Shown here in pieces: positions 37,452 through 45,687 of a stretch of DNA of 64,000 nucleotides. This DNA is from Burkholderiaceae bacterium. GTDB lineage: Bacteria; Pseudomonadota; Gammaproteobacteria; Burkholderiales; Burkholderiaceae_D. The stretch spans positions 1 through 64,000 of the forward strand of contig JAGTRJ010000005.1 of NCBI GenBank assembly GCA_018261755.1, given 5' to 3'. Numbering within the stretch: position 1 is the stretch's first letter; each line of letters opens with the position of its first letter. The position numbers and the translations under genes were made by a program. The notes under the pieces were generated by a model, which was not told where the DNA came from, ran no database searches, and saw only the letters and a list, made by a program, of their open reading frames with translations.

Positions 37452-38915
37452 ATGATGAAAATGATTTCTGCTGTAGGTTCGCTGTTGCTGGCCTTTTTTC
37501 TGGCGTTGCTTGCAGGATGCGGTGGCAGTTTCGGTTCCACTGCGCCCGATCCGCTGAACGCCAGCAATCTCAACCTGATCTTCGTGGTTAGCCCGGATTT
37601 GGCTTACCACACCGCCGGAGACATCCATCCCGATACAGCTAACCTCACTAGCCAGGGACTGCAGCGTTCACTGCTCATGGCGACTTACTTGCAGCAGCAG
37701 GTATTGGGCATGAAGAATGTAACTGGCCTCTATGCGCTCTCACCCATGACGCATTTGCAAACCGCCAACAATTATCCCGACATGGCGGCACTGACAAACA
37801 TTCAGCAATTCGCCATGATCAACCAGAATACCTTGTCTGGTGCGCCAGGCTCAATCTCGTTTACCGGCAACAGCTACCCGATCAATGTTTCGTATGCGTC
37901 AGGCGATGTTCCGCCAGGCGTCGTGACACCTACACCATCGCTACCCTGTCCGGCGTGCCAGGGGCTGGTTTTCGACGATGCAAAAGGCAACAATGTGGCA
38001 CTGGTTAACGGCATCATCAAGACCAACGCCCCAGGCTTTCACGTTTTTTCAGCGCCATGGGAAGTCATCAGTCGACTGCTGGCAGACATCAACAAACTCA
38101 AGGGTTATAACCTGCCCATTCCATCGCGTTTTACCAGCACCAACCAGATATACGCGATCACCATCACGCCGTCCGGTGATGCCAGCCTGCTGACTTACGA
38201 CAGCAACATCAGCCCGCCAGCCACCTACCCGGCGCTATCCCCCAAGTTGCCCGCCCTCGCATCATGCGCAGCAACACCGTTCAGTATCACCGCGACCGGG
38301 GGGGTCGATGGTGTGGTCGTTCCGGCGAATGCCAACACCAACCAAACGCTTTACATTGTCCGGCACGCAGAGGCACATCCAACGGCTTACTATGGCAACG
38401 GCAACTATGTGGCAGCAGGACAATGGCGCGCGCTGGGTCTTGCACAAGCCTTGCACGGCAAAATCAGTCCGACCCAGGTGTATTCATTTGACCCGGCACA
38501 GATCGCCCAAGGATCTGTGGACTCATCCGGCAAGTTTTACTGGTCAAATGTAGCTCCATCCTTGACGGTTCAGCCCTATGCCATCGCCAACAACCTTCCT
38601 TACAAGCTGGTTACCAACTTTTTGATTGCTGATGCGAATTCGCCTCAAGCGGCCAGTGATTTTTTCTTTACAGGCGGCCGATTCAGCAATCAGGCCGTAC
38701 TTTTAGGTTGGCAATTCACTCAAATTCCGCAGACAGTCAGTGCGCTGCTCGCCAGCTATAACTACAACGGCCCACCGGTGCCGGCCTGGTCGGCCACCGA
38801 CTACGACTCCATTTGGACACTACGGTTTGACGCTCGCGGCAACCTGACTGTAAACAACCTGCTGTGCGAAGGAATCAATTCCGCAGCGCTGCCGACCACC
38901 GCACCGCAATTCTGA
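37452..38915 (+). CDS. Lipoprotein with two histidine-phosphatase-like domains
   Basis: The 487-residue protein has a signal peptide with a lipobox (LLAGC, Cys about 23). Two halves follow the histidine-phosphatase pattern. The second (about 290-480) has an intact LYIVRHAEAHP motif and QWRALGLAQAL. The first (about 35-250) has NLIFVVSPDLAYH at the same place, with TSQGLQRSLLMATYL after it, so its catalytic RHG is lost. It is probably exported and membrane-anchored. Substrate unknown. A GGAGAAT precedes the ATG pair and a terminator follows. Confidence 0.75.
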   Translation: MMKMISAVGSLLLAFFLALLAGCGGSFGSTAPDPLNASNLNLIFVVSPDLAYHTAGDIHPDTANLTSQGLQRSLLMATYLQQQVLGMKNVTGLYALSPMTHLQTANNYPDMAALTNIQQFAMINQNTLSGAPGSISFTGNSYPINVSYASGDVPPGVVTPTPSLPCPACQGLVFDDAKGNNVALVNGIIKTNAPGFHVFSAPWEVISRLLADINKLKGYNLPIPSRFTSTNQIYAITITPSGDASLLTYDSNISPPATYPALSPKLPALASCAATPFSITATGGVDGVVVPANANTNQTLYIVRHAEAHPTAYYGNGNYVAAGQWRALGLAQALHGKISPTQVYSFDPAQIAQGSVDSSGKFYWSNVAPSLTVQPYAIANNLPYKLVTNFLIADANSPQAASDFFFTGGRFSNQAVLLGWQFTQIPQTVSALLASYNYNGPPVPAWSATDYDSIWTLRFDARGNLTVNNLLCEGINSAALPTTAPQF

Positions 38916-38924
38916 ACCCAATAA

Positions 38925-38956
38925 AAAAAACGGCGCGGAAAACCGTGCCGTTTTTT
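38925..38956. terminator. Bidirectional Rho-independent terminator
   Basis: Stem AAACGGCGCGG/CCGTGCCGTTT with loop AAAA, preceded by A and followed by T runs. It separates the convergent histidine-phosphatase and malic-enzyme genes and can serve both. Confidence 0.9.
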
Positions 38957-38974
38957 CTACATGGCGATGCGAAA

Positions 38975-40666
38975 TCAGACTGCAACGTACTCGCTGTATG
39001 TCGGCTTCCACATCTTGTCTTGCACCATCTGCTCGACCTGAGCATCGGTCAGCTTCTCGGTCAGGCCTTCATCACGCGCCTGCTTCGCCAGCGCAATCGC
39101 CAGTTTGGTCGACACTTCGCGCATGTCTGCAATCGCCGGCAGCAGACCGGTGCCCTTGCCGGTCACGGCCGGCGACATGTCAGCCAGCGCCTGCGCGGTG
39201 GCGATGAACATGCCGTCGGTCACGCGGCGCGCCTTGACTGCAATCGCGCCCAGACCCATGCCAGGGAATACGTAGGAGTTGTTGACCTGCGTGACGTAGT
39301 GCGTCTTGCCATTGTGCTCAATCGGCGCAAACGGGCTGCCGGCTCCCACCAGCGCGCGGCCGTCGGTCCAGCGAATAATATCTTCCGGACGCGCTTCCAC
39401 TTTTTCAGTCGGATTCGACAGCGGGAACACGATCGGGCGTTCAACCTTGCTTGCCATGTCGCGGATGATGGCTTCGGTAAAGGTGCCGGCAACCGCGGAC
39501 ACGCCGACCATCACCGTCGGGCCGACATTGCGCACCGTGTCCGCCAGCGTGATTTTGCCGCTTTCCGGGTTGTCCAGCTTCCAGCCAGCCAGATCGGCAT
39601 TCTTGTGGCGGAACACTTTCTGGAAATCTTCCAGATCAGGCGTGTCTTCCTTCAGCAAGCCATTGATGTCGATGATGTAAAAACGCTTGTATGCCTCTTC
39701 CTTCGACAAACCTTCCTTGATCATCGCTTCAGCCATCAGCGCAGCAATGCCACAACCTGCCTGACCACCACCCTGCAGCACCACACGCTGGTCCTTCAGC
39801 GGCACGCCGGTTTCCTTGATCGCGGCCAGCAGCGTGGCAATCGCCACCACCGCCGTGCCCTGGATATCGTCATTGAACGTGCACAGGCGGTCCTTGTACT
39901 TGTCCAGCAGACGGTTCGCGTTCATCTTGCCGAAGTCTTCCCACTGCAGCATGATGTCCGGCCAGCGCTTCATCACCGCCTGCACGAACGCTTCGACGAA
40001 ATCGTCATATTCCTTGCCGCGCACGCGCTGGTGGCGCGCGCCGATGTAGAGCGGATCAGCCAGGCGTTCTTTATTGTTGGTACCAACATCGAGCGTGATC
40101 GGCAGGCTGTTGGCCGGATTGATGCCGCCGCAGCCGGCGTAGATCGACAGCTTGCCGATCGGAATGCCCATGCCGCCGGCGCCCTGATCGCCCAGACCGA
40201 GGATGCGTTCGCCATCAGTGACGACGATGCACTCGACATTATCGAAACGCGGATTGGCCAGAATCTGATCGAGCTTGTCTTTCTGCGACAGCGTCAGGAA
40301 CAGGCCGCGTGCGCGGTTGAACAGGTGGCTGAACTGCTGACAGGCAGCGCCGACCGTCGGCGTATAGATCAGCGGCAGAATTTCTTCCAGATGCTTTCCG
40401 ATCAGCGCGTAGTACAGCGTTTCGTTCGTATCCTGCACATTGCGCAGGAAAATGTGCTTGTCCAAGTTAGTGGCAGCAGCGCGCATGCGCTCGATCGCGC
40501 GATCAACCTGCTCGTCCAGCGTCTCAACGTGATCTGGCAGCAGACCATGCAGGCCCAGAGCGTCACGCTCGGCGTTAGTAAATGCGGTTCCCTTGTTCAG
40601 CAGCGGGTTTTCCAGCAATTGCTGGCCGCGCAGGGCCAGCGAGATTTTGTTGTTGGTAGCGTTCAT
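38975..40666 (-). CDS. maeA: NAD-dependent malic enzyme
   Basis: Malic enzyme decarboxylates malate to pyruvate. The 563-residue product has LIYTPTVGAACQQFS, GERILGLGDQGAGGMGIPIGKL, the metal-site region LQWEDFGKMNANRLLDKY...FNDDIQGTA and the dinucleotide fold VVLQGGGQAGCGIAALM. The length (about 565) is that of the SfcA/NAD class. The ATG at 40666 is preferred over the TTG two codons earlier. A transporter gene for 2-hydroxycarboxylates lies just upstream on the same strand, suggesting malate or citrate use. A terminator between them may set their ratio. Confidence 0.96.
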   Translation of the reverse strand: MNATNNKISLALRGQQLLENPLLNKGTAFTNAERDALGLHGLLPDHVETLDEQVDRAIERMRAAATNLDKHIFLRNVQDTNETLYYALIGKHLEEILPLIYTPTVGAACQQFSHLFNRARGLFLTLSQKDKLDQILANPRFDNVECIVVTDGERILGLGDQGAGGMGIPIGKLSIYAGCGGINPANSLPITLDVGTNNKERLADPLYIGARHQRVRGKEYDDFVEAFVQAVMKRWPDIMLQWEDFGKMNANRLLDKYKDRLCTFNDDIQGTAVVAIATLLAAIKETGVPLKDQRVVLQGGGQAGCGIAALMAEAMIKEGLSKEEAYKRFYIIDINGLLKEDTPDLEDFQKVFRHKNADLAGWKLDNPESGKITLADTVRNVGPTVMVGVSAVAGTFTEAIIRDMASKVERPIVFPLSNPTEKVEARPEDIIRWTDGRALVGAGSPFAPIEHNGKTHYVTQVNNSYVFPGMGLGAIAVKARRVTDGMFIATAQALADMSPAVTGKGTGLLPAIADMREVSTKLAIALAKQARDEGLTEKLTDAQVEQMVQDKMWKPTYSEYVAV

Positions 40667-40677
40667 TTTCAACTCTC

Positions 40678-40717
40678 AAAAAAAGCGCAGTGAGCGGTTA
40701 AACCGGGAATACTGCGC
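40678..40717 (-). terminator. Rho-independent terminator/attenuator between transporter and malic enzyme genes
   Basis: On the minus strand GCGCAGT (40717-40711) pairs with ACTGCGC (40691-40685), with an inner CGGTT/AACCG stem, followed by a T7 run (40684-40678). It lies after the transporter stop and just before the maeA start, so read-through would be partial. Confidence 0.85.
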
Positions 40718-40741
40718 CAAAAAAAATTTTTCGTCAAAGGA

Positions 40742-42067
40742 TCAGGTCAGCGCCCGCAGCAGGAATACCGCCGACACCACCATGCACGCGCCGCCAATGC
40801 GGGTCGAGATTTGCGCGAACGGCATCATTTCCATCCGTTCGGCCGCCGACAGAATCGCTACGTCACCGGTGCCGCCCAGACCGCTATGGCATGCATTCAC
40901 CAGTGCCGTTTCGACCTGATACATGTTCATCAACGCGCCAACCACCCAGCCGGATGCGATCATCGCCAGCACGGTCACCGAACAGATAATGAAATACGAG
41001 AACGTGAACGCCTCGACCAGCTTGTTCCATGGCATGTACAACGCACCCAGACCGACCATCAGCGGGAAGGTCAGGTTGGTCGCGATGAAACGGTACATCT
41101 GATACGCGCCCTGCTCCATCCTCGCCGGCATCAGATTCGTGATCTTGAACATCGCACCAATCAGAATCATCAGGATCGGGCCGGGAATGCCTGTGTACGG
41201 CGCCAGCAAACCACCCGCGATGAAGAAGGTGCAGGCGATCAGCATGCCAGCGCCCATCAGAGGCAGATCCAGCGGCTTGGACGCAATTTCATTCTGCGAC
41301 TTCAGCAGTTCCGCATCATCGCCACTGCGAACCAGCAAGCCATTGCCACTGAATCGCGGAAATTTTTCGCCGATACGCTTGAGCACGCCGGCCGACACGA
41401 TCGCCACCACATTGCCAATCAGCGCCGCCGGCACCAGTTGTGCAATCATTTCAGCCTGTGATTTGCCCAAAATTTCCGCATAGGCAATCGAAGTCGGCAA
41501 TACGCCTTCGCCAATGCCGCCACCCATAATCGGGATGATGATGAAGAAGAAAGTGTGCTTCAGGTCATAGCCGAACAACAGGCCGGCAGCCATACCGGAC
41601 GCAACCGCGGCCACTGTACCAACCGCCAGCGGCACGAACATCCGCAAAAAGCCCTGAATCAACACGCGCCGGTTCATGCCCAGCAGGCTGCCCGCGACCA
41701 GACAGGCGATGTAAAAATAGAGGAAGTTCGAGGTCTTCATGATCGCGGTGATGGCCTTGTTCATCTCCGGATTCATCACTTCCATGCCGATCATTGCCGA
41801 CGGAATGAACAGCGACAGAATCGCCGGACCGCCGATATTGCGCAGCACCGGAATTTTGCCGCCGACATCGCCGAACAGAAAACCCAGAACCATGATGCAT
41901 GCAAAACCGCCAATCATGTCAATCGGCAGTTTCTTGGCCGAGGCGGCCGCCAGAATGATAATCGCTATCGGGATGTAAATCAGAATGGGAACTGGCCCAA
42001 CCGTGATGCCCATCAATTTCTGCAGGAAATTTTCCTGTTTGTCTTGTTCGGTAAATGCCTGTTCCAC
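40742..42067 (-). CDS. 2-hydroxycarboxylate transporter family permease (CitS/MaeN/CimH type)
   Basis: The 441-residue membrane protein shows both signature loops of the 2HCT family: IMGGGIGEGVLP and CHSGLGGTGDVAILSAAERM, carrying the GGxG motifs of the re-entrant loops. About eleven hydrophobic segments are visible. Members import citrate or malate with Na+ or H+. With maeA next to it, malate uptake is the likely role. The GTG at 42067 follows GGAGAGG; the frame also allows a TTG at 42079. Confidence 0.92.
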   Translation of the reverse strand: MEQAFTEQDKQENFLQKLMGITVGPVPILIYIPIAIIILAAASAKKLPIDMIGGFACIMVLGFLFGDVGGKIPVLRNIGGPAILSLFIPSAMIGMEVMNPEMNKAITAIMKTSNFLYFYIACLVAGSLLGMNRRVLIQGFLRMFVPLAVGTVAAVASGMAAGLLFGYDLKHTFFFIIIPIMGGGIGEGVLPTSIAYAEILGKSQAEMIAQLVPAALIGNVVAIVSAGVLKRIGEKFPRFSGNGLLVRSGDDAELLKSQNEIASKPLDLPLMGAGMLIACTFFIAGGLLAPYTGIPGPILMILIGAMFKITNLMPARMEQGAYQMYRFIATNLTFPLMVGLGALYMPWNKLVEAFTFSYFIICSVTVLAMIASGWVVGALMNMYQVETALVNACHSGLGGTGDVAILSAAERMEMMPFAQISTRIGGACMVVSAVFLLRALT

Positions 42068-42175
42068 TGGCCTCTCCAATCGTGAATTAATATGTATGGT
42101 CTATGTATTTTCCGGCGCTTATGGCGCCAAAAATCCGCAGAATATACAACAAAAAAACTGTTTTCGCACAACGGC

Positions 42176-42934
42176 TTAGCGGAAAAGCATGGCGATAGCG
42201 CTAATAAACAACATCAGCGCAAAGATGGCGCGCAACTTCCTCTCTGGCAAGCGATGCGCCAGTACCACGCCGTGGGAAACGGTCAACATGCTGCCCAGCG
42301 CCAGCGGAATCCCGAGCAGCCAGTTAACAAGTCCGAAATGCGCATAGGTCACAAGTGCCACCAGCGAACCGGGAACCAGCATCGCCAGCGCTAGCCCTTG
42401 CGCGGCCGTCTGCGCAAAACCGAAGAAACCGATCAGTATCGGCACCACCATCACGCCACCACCGATGGTGAAAAAACCGGAACAGATGCCACCGATGCAG
42501 CCGACTAGCGGCAGCAGCCACAGCGAGGCGGATTTACCAACGGTAGCGCGCGAAACATGGCGCAGGCTGCGCCACATCAGATTGCCCGCCAGTCCGATCA
42601 TGAACAGCGCCACCAACGTGCGCAGGAAACTGGTGGAAACCTGCGCCGCGACAATCGAGGCGAAATAGCTGGCGATGACCGAGCCGATGCCGAGCGAAGC
42701 CGCCATGCCCAACGTGATCGGGTTGCGCTGGCGATAACGCCAGAAGCCGATAATCATGTTTGGCGTCATCAGCACCAGCGCCGTTCCCTGCGCGACCTGC
42801 TGATCCATGCCGTAGCCCAGAACCAGCAACGGAATCGCCAACAATCCGCCACCAATGCCGAGCATGCCGCTGACATAGCCAAGCGCCGCACCAACAGCGA
42901 GATTGATGACTATCTGCAATAGAGCCGAATCCAT
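42176..42934 (-). CDS. TauE/SafE-family permease (second copy)
   Basis: The 252-residue membrane protein starts MDSALLQIVINLAVGAALGYVSGMLGIGGGLLAIPLLV. It has a second repeat half with CSGFFTIGGGVMVVPILIGF. Roughly eight hydrophobic segments are seen. It is a distant paralogue of the protein at 36324-37124. Substrate unknown. It is read away from the transporter cluster's promoter region and follows rluB on the same strand with a repeat copy between. Confidence 0.88.
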   Translation of the reverse strand: MDSALLQIVINLAVGAALGYVSGMLGIGGGLLAIPLLVLGYGMDQQVAQGTALVLMTPNMIIGFWRYRQRNPITLGMAASLGIGSVIASYFASIVAAQVSTSFLRTLVALFMIGLAGNLMWRSLRHVSRATVGKSASLWLLPLVGCIGGICSGFFTIGGGVMVVPILIGFFGFAQTAAQGLALAMLVPGSLVALVTYAHFGLVNWLLGIPLALGSMLTVSHGVVLAHRLPERKLRAIFALMLFISAIAMLFR

Positions 42935-42980
42935 GCCTGCTCAGCTTTCGCTACCCTGCGCGGGAGCCTTCAACCCTTCC

Positions 42981-43011
42981 TTAATACCGGGTGGAGTATT
43001 TTCAAACAGCC
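42981..43011 (-). repeat. Dispersed ATACTCC/AGTAT repeat, copy 7 (short)
   Basis: On the minus strand it reads GGCTGTTTGAAAATACTCC-accc-GGTATTAA. The left arm and flank match the consensus; the right arm has GGTAT for AGTAT. It lies 45 nt after the stop of the pseudouridine synthase gene. Confidence 0.55.
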
Positions 43012-43055
43012 TCAGAAATTGGGGAAGAAGCGGTATGTTTCTACCCATACTCCCG

Positions 43056-44531
43056 CTAAACCTTGCTGCGGCGGCGTTGGCCCGAAGGAGCGCGATTACC
43101 TGACGGGGCGCGATTACCTGAAGGTGCGCGGTTACCTGATGGCGCACGATTGCCGGAACGCGGCTGGCCGAGCATGCCGTCCTTGACCGGAGCGCGGCTG
43201 CCGCGCGGGTTGCTCATGCCGGGGAAACCGAAGGTGGTTTGCAGCGGATCGGGCTGACGCGCCCCCTTGCCTCCCTGCGCGCCGCGCTCGCGCGCATTGC
43301 CCTTGCCGCCGCTTCCCTGCTTGCCCTTGTCCGCCAGTTTTTCCAGCCCGCAGGCACGCAGCAGGTCGCGCACCGCATTTTCCTCCAGTTCTTCCCAGCG
43401 GCCGCGTTTCAGCCCCTGTGGCAGCGCCATCGCGCCATAGCGGGTACGGATCAGGCGCGACACGGTCAGCCCGACCGCCTCGAACATCCGCCGCACTTCG
43501 CGATTGCGACCTTCACCGATGATCACGCGATACCATTTGTTGACCCCTTCGCCGCCGCCATCGGCAACCTTGGCGAACTGTGCCACCCCATCTTCGAGTT
43601 CGACCCCTGCCAGCAATTTCTGCCGCATCCCTTCTTCCAGTTCGCCCAACGTGCGCACCGCATATTCGCGTTCAATGTTGTAACGCGGATGCATCAGCCG
43701 GTTTGCCAGATCGCCGGATGTAGTGAACAGCAGCAGGCCTTCGGTATTGAAGTCCAGCCGGCCAATCGCGAGCCATTTGCCGGTTTTCATCGTCGGCAGA
43801 CGATCGAACACCGATGCGCGCCCCTCCGGATCGTCGCGGCTGACGATTTCGCCTGCTGGCTTGTGGTAGATCAGCACGCGCGGCGGACGTTTCGTCACCT
43901 TGCGCTGCACCAGCTTGCCATTGATGCGTACCTGATCGGTCGGCAGGATGCGCTGCCCGATATGCGCCGGCTCGCCATTCACAGATACGCGCCCGGCGAC
44001 GATCAATTCTTCCATGTCACGCCGTGAGCCGAGGCCGGCTTCGGCCAGCACTTTATGCAGTTTCGGCGCATCGTCTTCCGCCGTCAGATCGCGGCGAGCC
44101 TTGCCGCCCTTTTGTGGCCGGCCATCACCGGCATCCGACTTGTCAAACGCATCCGAAGTCACGAAAGAAAAAATGTCATCCGTCTGCGCCTTTTTGCCGC
44201 CTGGCTGTTGTACCGGCTTGGATTGACCATCCTTGCGGCCACCCTGCGGCTTTTTCGCGCCCCGGCCAGCACCGTGCTTCGGGTTCCTCTGCGGTCGAGC
44301 TTCCTGCGGCGCACCAGCTTCTCCTGCCTCGTCGGCCCTGGCTTCACTACCGTCGCCGACGGCAGCCTCTTTCGGCTGAGTGCGTCGATTGTTGCGGGCA
44401 AAACGCGCTGCACCGCGCGCATTGCGCCGCGGCTTGTTGCCAGCATTGCCGCTGTCGGCTGCATTTCCCTGCGCCTCGACTGCGGACGAGGCCGGCTTGG
44501 ACATTTCATCTTGCATGTTCGTTGAATCCAT
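43056..44531 (-). CDS. rluB: 23S rRNA pseudouridine synthase (RluB/RsuA family) with long disordered tails
   Basis: The 491-residue protein has a low-complexity, charged N-terminal region (about 1-150, rich in Ala, Gly, Arg, Lys), an S4 domain ([29 protein letters not shown]), then the catalytic core with [16 protein letters not shown] (catalytic Asp) and [17 protein letters not shown]. The C-terminal tail ends in four GNRAPS units. RluB makes pseudouridine 2605 in 23S rRNA; the exact target here is inferred. The start could be 44531 or 44516. Linkage to scpB is standard. Confidence 0.9.
   Translation of the reverse strand: MDSTNMQDEMSKPASSAVEAQGNAADSGNAGNKPRRNARGAARFARNNRRTQPKEAAVGDGSEARADEAGEAGAPQEARPQRNPKHGAGRGAKKPQGGRKDGQSKPVQQPGGKKAQTDDIFSFVTSDAFDKSDAGDGRPQKGGKARRDLTAEDDAPKLHKVLAEAGLGSRRDMEELIVAGRVSVNGEPAHIGQRILPTDQVRINGKLVQRKVTKRPPRVLIYHKPAGEIVSRDDPEGRASVFDRLPTMKTGKWLAIGRLDFNTEGLLLFTTSGDLANRLMHPRYNIEREYAVRTLGELEEGMRQKLLAGVELEDGVAQFAKVADGGGEGVNKWYRVIIGEGRNREVRRMFEAVGLTVSRLIRTRYGAMALPQGLKRGRWEELEENAVRDLLRACGLEKLADKGKQGSGGKGNARERGAQGGKGARQPDPLQTTFGFPGMSNPRGSRAPVKDGMLGQPRSGNRAPSGNRAPSGNRAPSGNRAPSGQRRRSKV
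43083..43154 (-). repeat. Four tandem 18-bp units encoding GNRAPS
   Basis: Four consecutive 18-bp units, each differing at a few positions, encode GNRAPS repeats in the tail of the pseudouridine synthase. Copy number could vary between strains by slippage. Confidence 0.85.
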
Positions 44532-44600
44532 TCGATATCTTGTTGTAAAACCTGGTTGCGGCACTGGCTGCGCCGACCCCATCATCCTGTCAGCATCCGG

Positions 44601-45263
44601 CTAGCACGACTCGTCCGGCCTCGCGCCTTCGGCATCGGTGAAAACGATGGCCGTCTGGTTCGGATCCGGCTGCAAACCCGAAGCGAGGAACCGGATATCT
44701 ATCGGTGCGCCATCTCCCAGTTCATCGCCATCGGTTTGCATCAGCGGCGGCAATTGCTGCAGTGATGCCAGCCCCAGATCATTCAAAAACTGCTTGGTCG
44801 TCGCCAGCAGCGCCGGCCTGCCGGGCGCATTCTTGTGTCCGACCGTCGCCACCCAGCCGCGCTCCTCCAGCATCCGGATGGTTTGCGAATTGACCGTCAC
44901 ACCCCGAATTTCCTCGATGTCGCCGCGCGTCACCGGCTGGTGATACGCGATGATGGCCAGGATCTCCAGCGTGGCGCGCGAATACCGCGGCGGCCGCTCC
45001 GGATTCAACCGATCCAGATACTTCTTCATCGACGGCTTGCTCTGAAAGCGCCAGCCAGACGACAGTTCAACCAGTTCGATGCCGCGGTCCGTCCAGTCGA
45101 TGCGCAATGCTTCCAGCGCCTCGCGGATCGCCGGCGTGCCGATAACGCCATCAACATCGCTGGCTTCTTCGGCAAACAGTGCCTTCAAATCATTGAGCGA
45201 CAATGGCTCGGGCGCGCACAAGAGCGCGGTTTCGAGGATCAGCTTCGCCTCAGCGGTATTCAT
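44601..45263 (-). CDS. scpB: Segregation and condensation protein B
   Basis: ScpB binds ScpA and SMC to form the chromosome-condensing complex. The 220-residue product starts [30 protein letters not shown] and has two winged-helix segments with [30 protein letters not shown] and the [34 protein letters not shown] signature. The frame is open to 45404; the ATG at 45263 matches the family start. scpA is not in the window. It precedes rluB, as in many Burkholderiales. Confidence 0.96.
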   Translation of the reverse strand: MNTAEAKLILETALLCAPEPLSLNDLKALFAEEASDVDGVIGTPAIREALEALRIDWTDRGIELVELSSGWRFQSKPSMKKYLDRLNPERPPRYSRATLEILAIIAYHQPVTRGDIEEIRGVTVNSQTIRMLEERGWVATVGHKNAPGRPALLATTKQFLNDLGLASLQQLPPLMQTDGDELGDGAPIDIRFLASGLQPDPNQTAIVFTDAEGARPDESC

Positions 45264-45687
45264 GCACGACGACCTGTATGACAAAGTTTTGCCGGAAAAC
45301 ACCCAGCGAACGGGCACAACGCTTGTTGCGCTTTCAGGAAATTCGCTGAAATTGCACTCGCCAAATCGGAAAGGCGAACAACGGGGAGCATGCCGACATG
45401 GCACGGAATACTGGCTGCCTTTCTGTGACGGCCACTTCCGCCCCTGACAGAACGGTATCCAGCAATCAAGGATACCGGCTGGCGCTGCATTGGCACCGCC
45501 CGGATGGGCGCTGGCAACGCGCTGTTTTTTGCAAACGTGCTAGATTGTACATGAATATCGGAACGGGTCATCCACAACACCGTTTTTTGTTGCAGCGTTT
45601 GCGAAAGAGCAAGAAACAGCCGACTGAGCCGCCTACCATCATCGCCAGCAGAACAACACTGGCGCCACGCCGGATAAAGGGATGAGC
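45264..45687. other. Intergenic/leader region upstream of mgtA
   Basis: A 424-nt gap between divergent scpB and mgtA. The only notable content is a 44-codon frame ending on the mgtA start (listed separately) and a TGC-TAGATT extended -10-like element (45538-45546). No known Mg2+ riboswitch fold could be recognised by eye. Confidence 0.4.
45551..45685 (+). CDS. Possible leader peptide upstream of mgtA
   Basis: An ATG-initiated frame of 44 codons (MNIGTGHPQHRF...) contains a basic stretch followed by QPTEPPT, and its TGA overlaps the first possible mgtA ATG (45682). In Salmonella a proline-rich leader, MgtL, controls mgtA by ribosome behaviour at low Mg2+. The position and the Pro/Glu cluster here are suggestive only. 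No ribosome-binding site is visible, the sequence is unlike MgtL otherwise, and the frame could be chance. Confidence 0.25.
   Translation: MNIGTGHPQHRFLLQRLRKSKKQPTEPPTIIASRTTLAPRRIKG

Noticed and set aside
38864-40693. A 609-codon plus-strand open frame
   Set aside because: It is the antisense of maeA, rich in His/Arg/Gln with no family signature; maeA itself is unambiguous.
45411-45425. GAATACTGGCTGCC, resembling half of repeat copy 3
   Set aside because: Only one arm matches and no AGTAT partner or flanks follow; likely chance.
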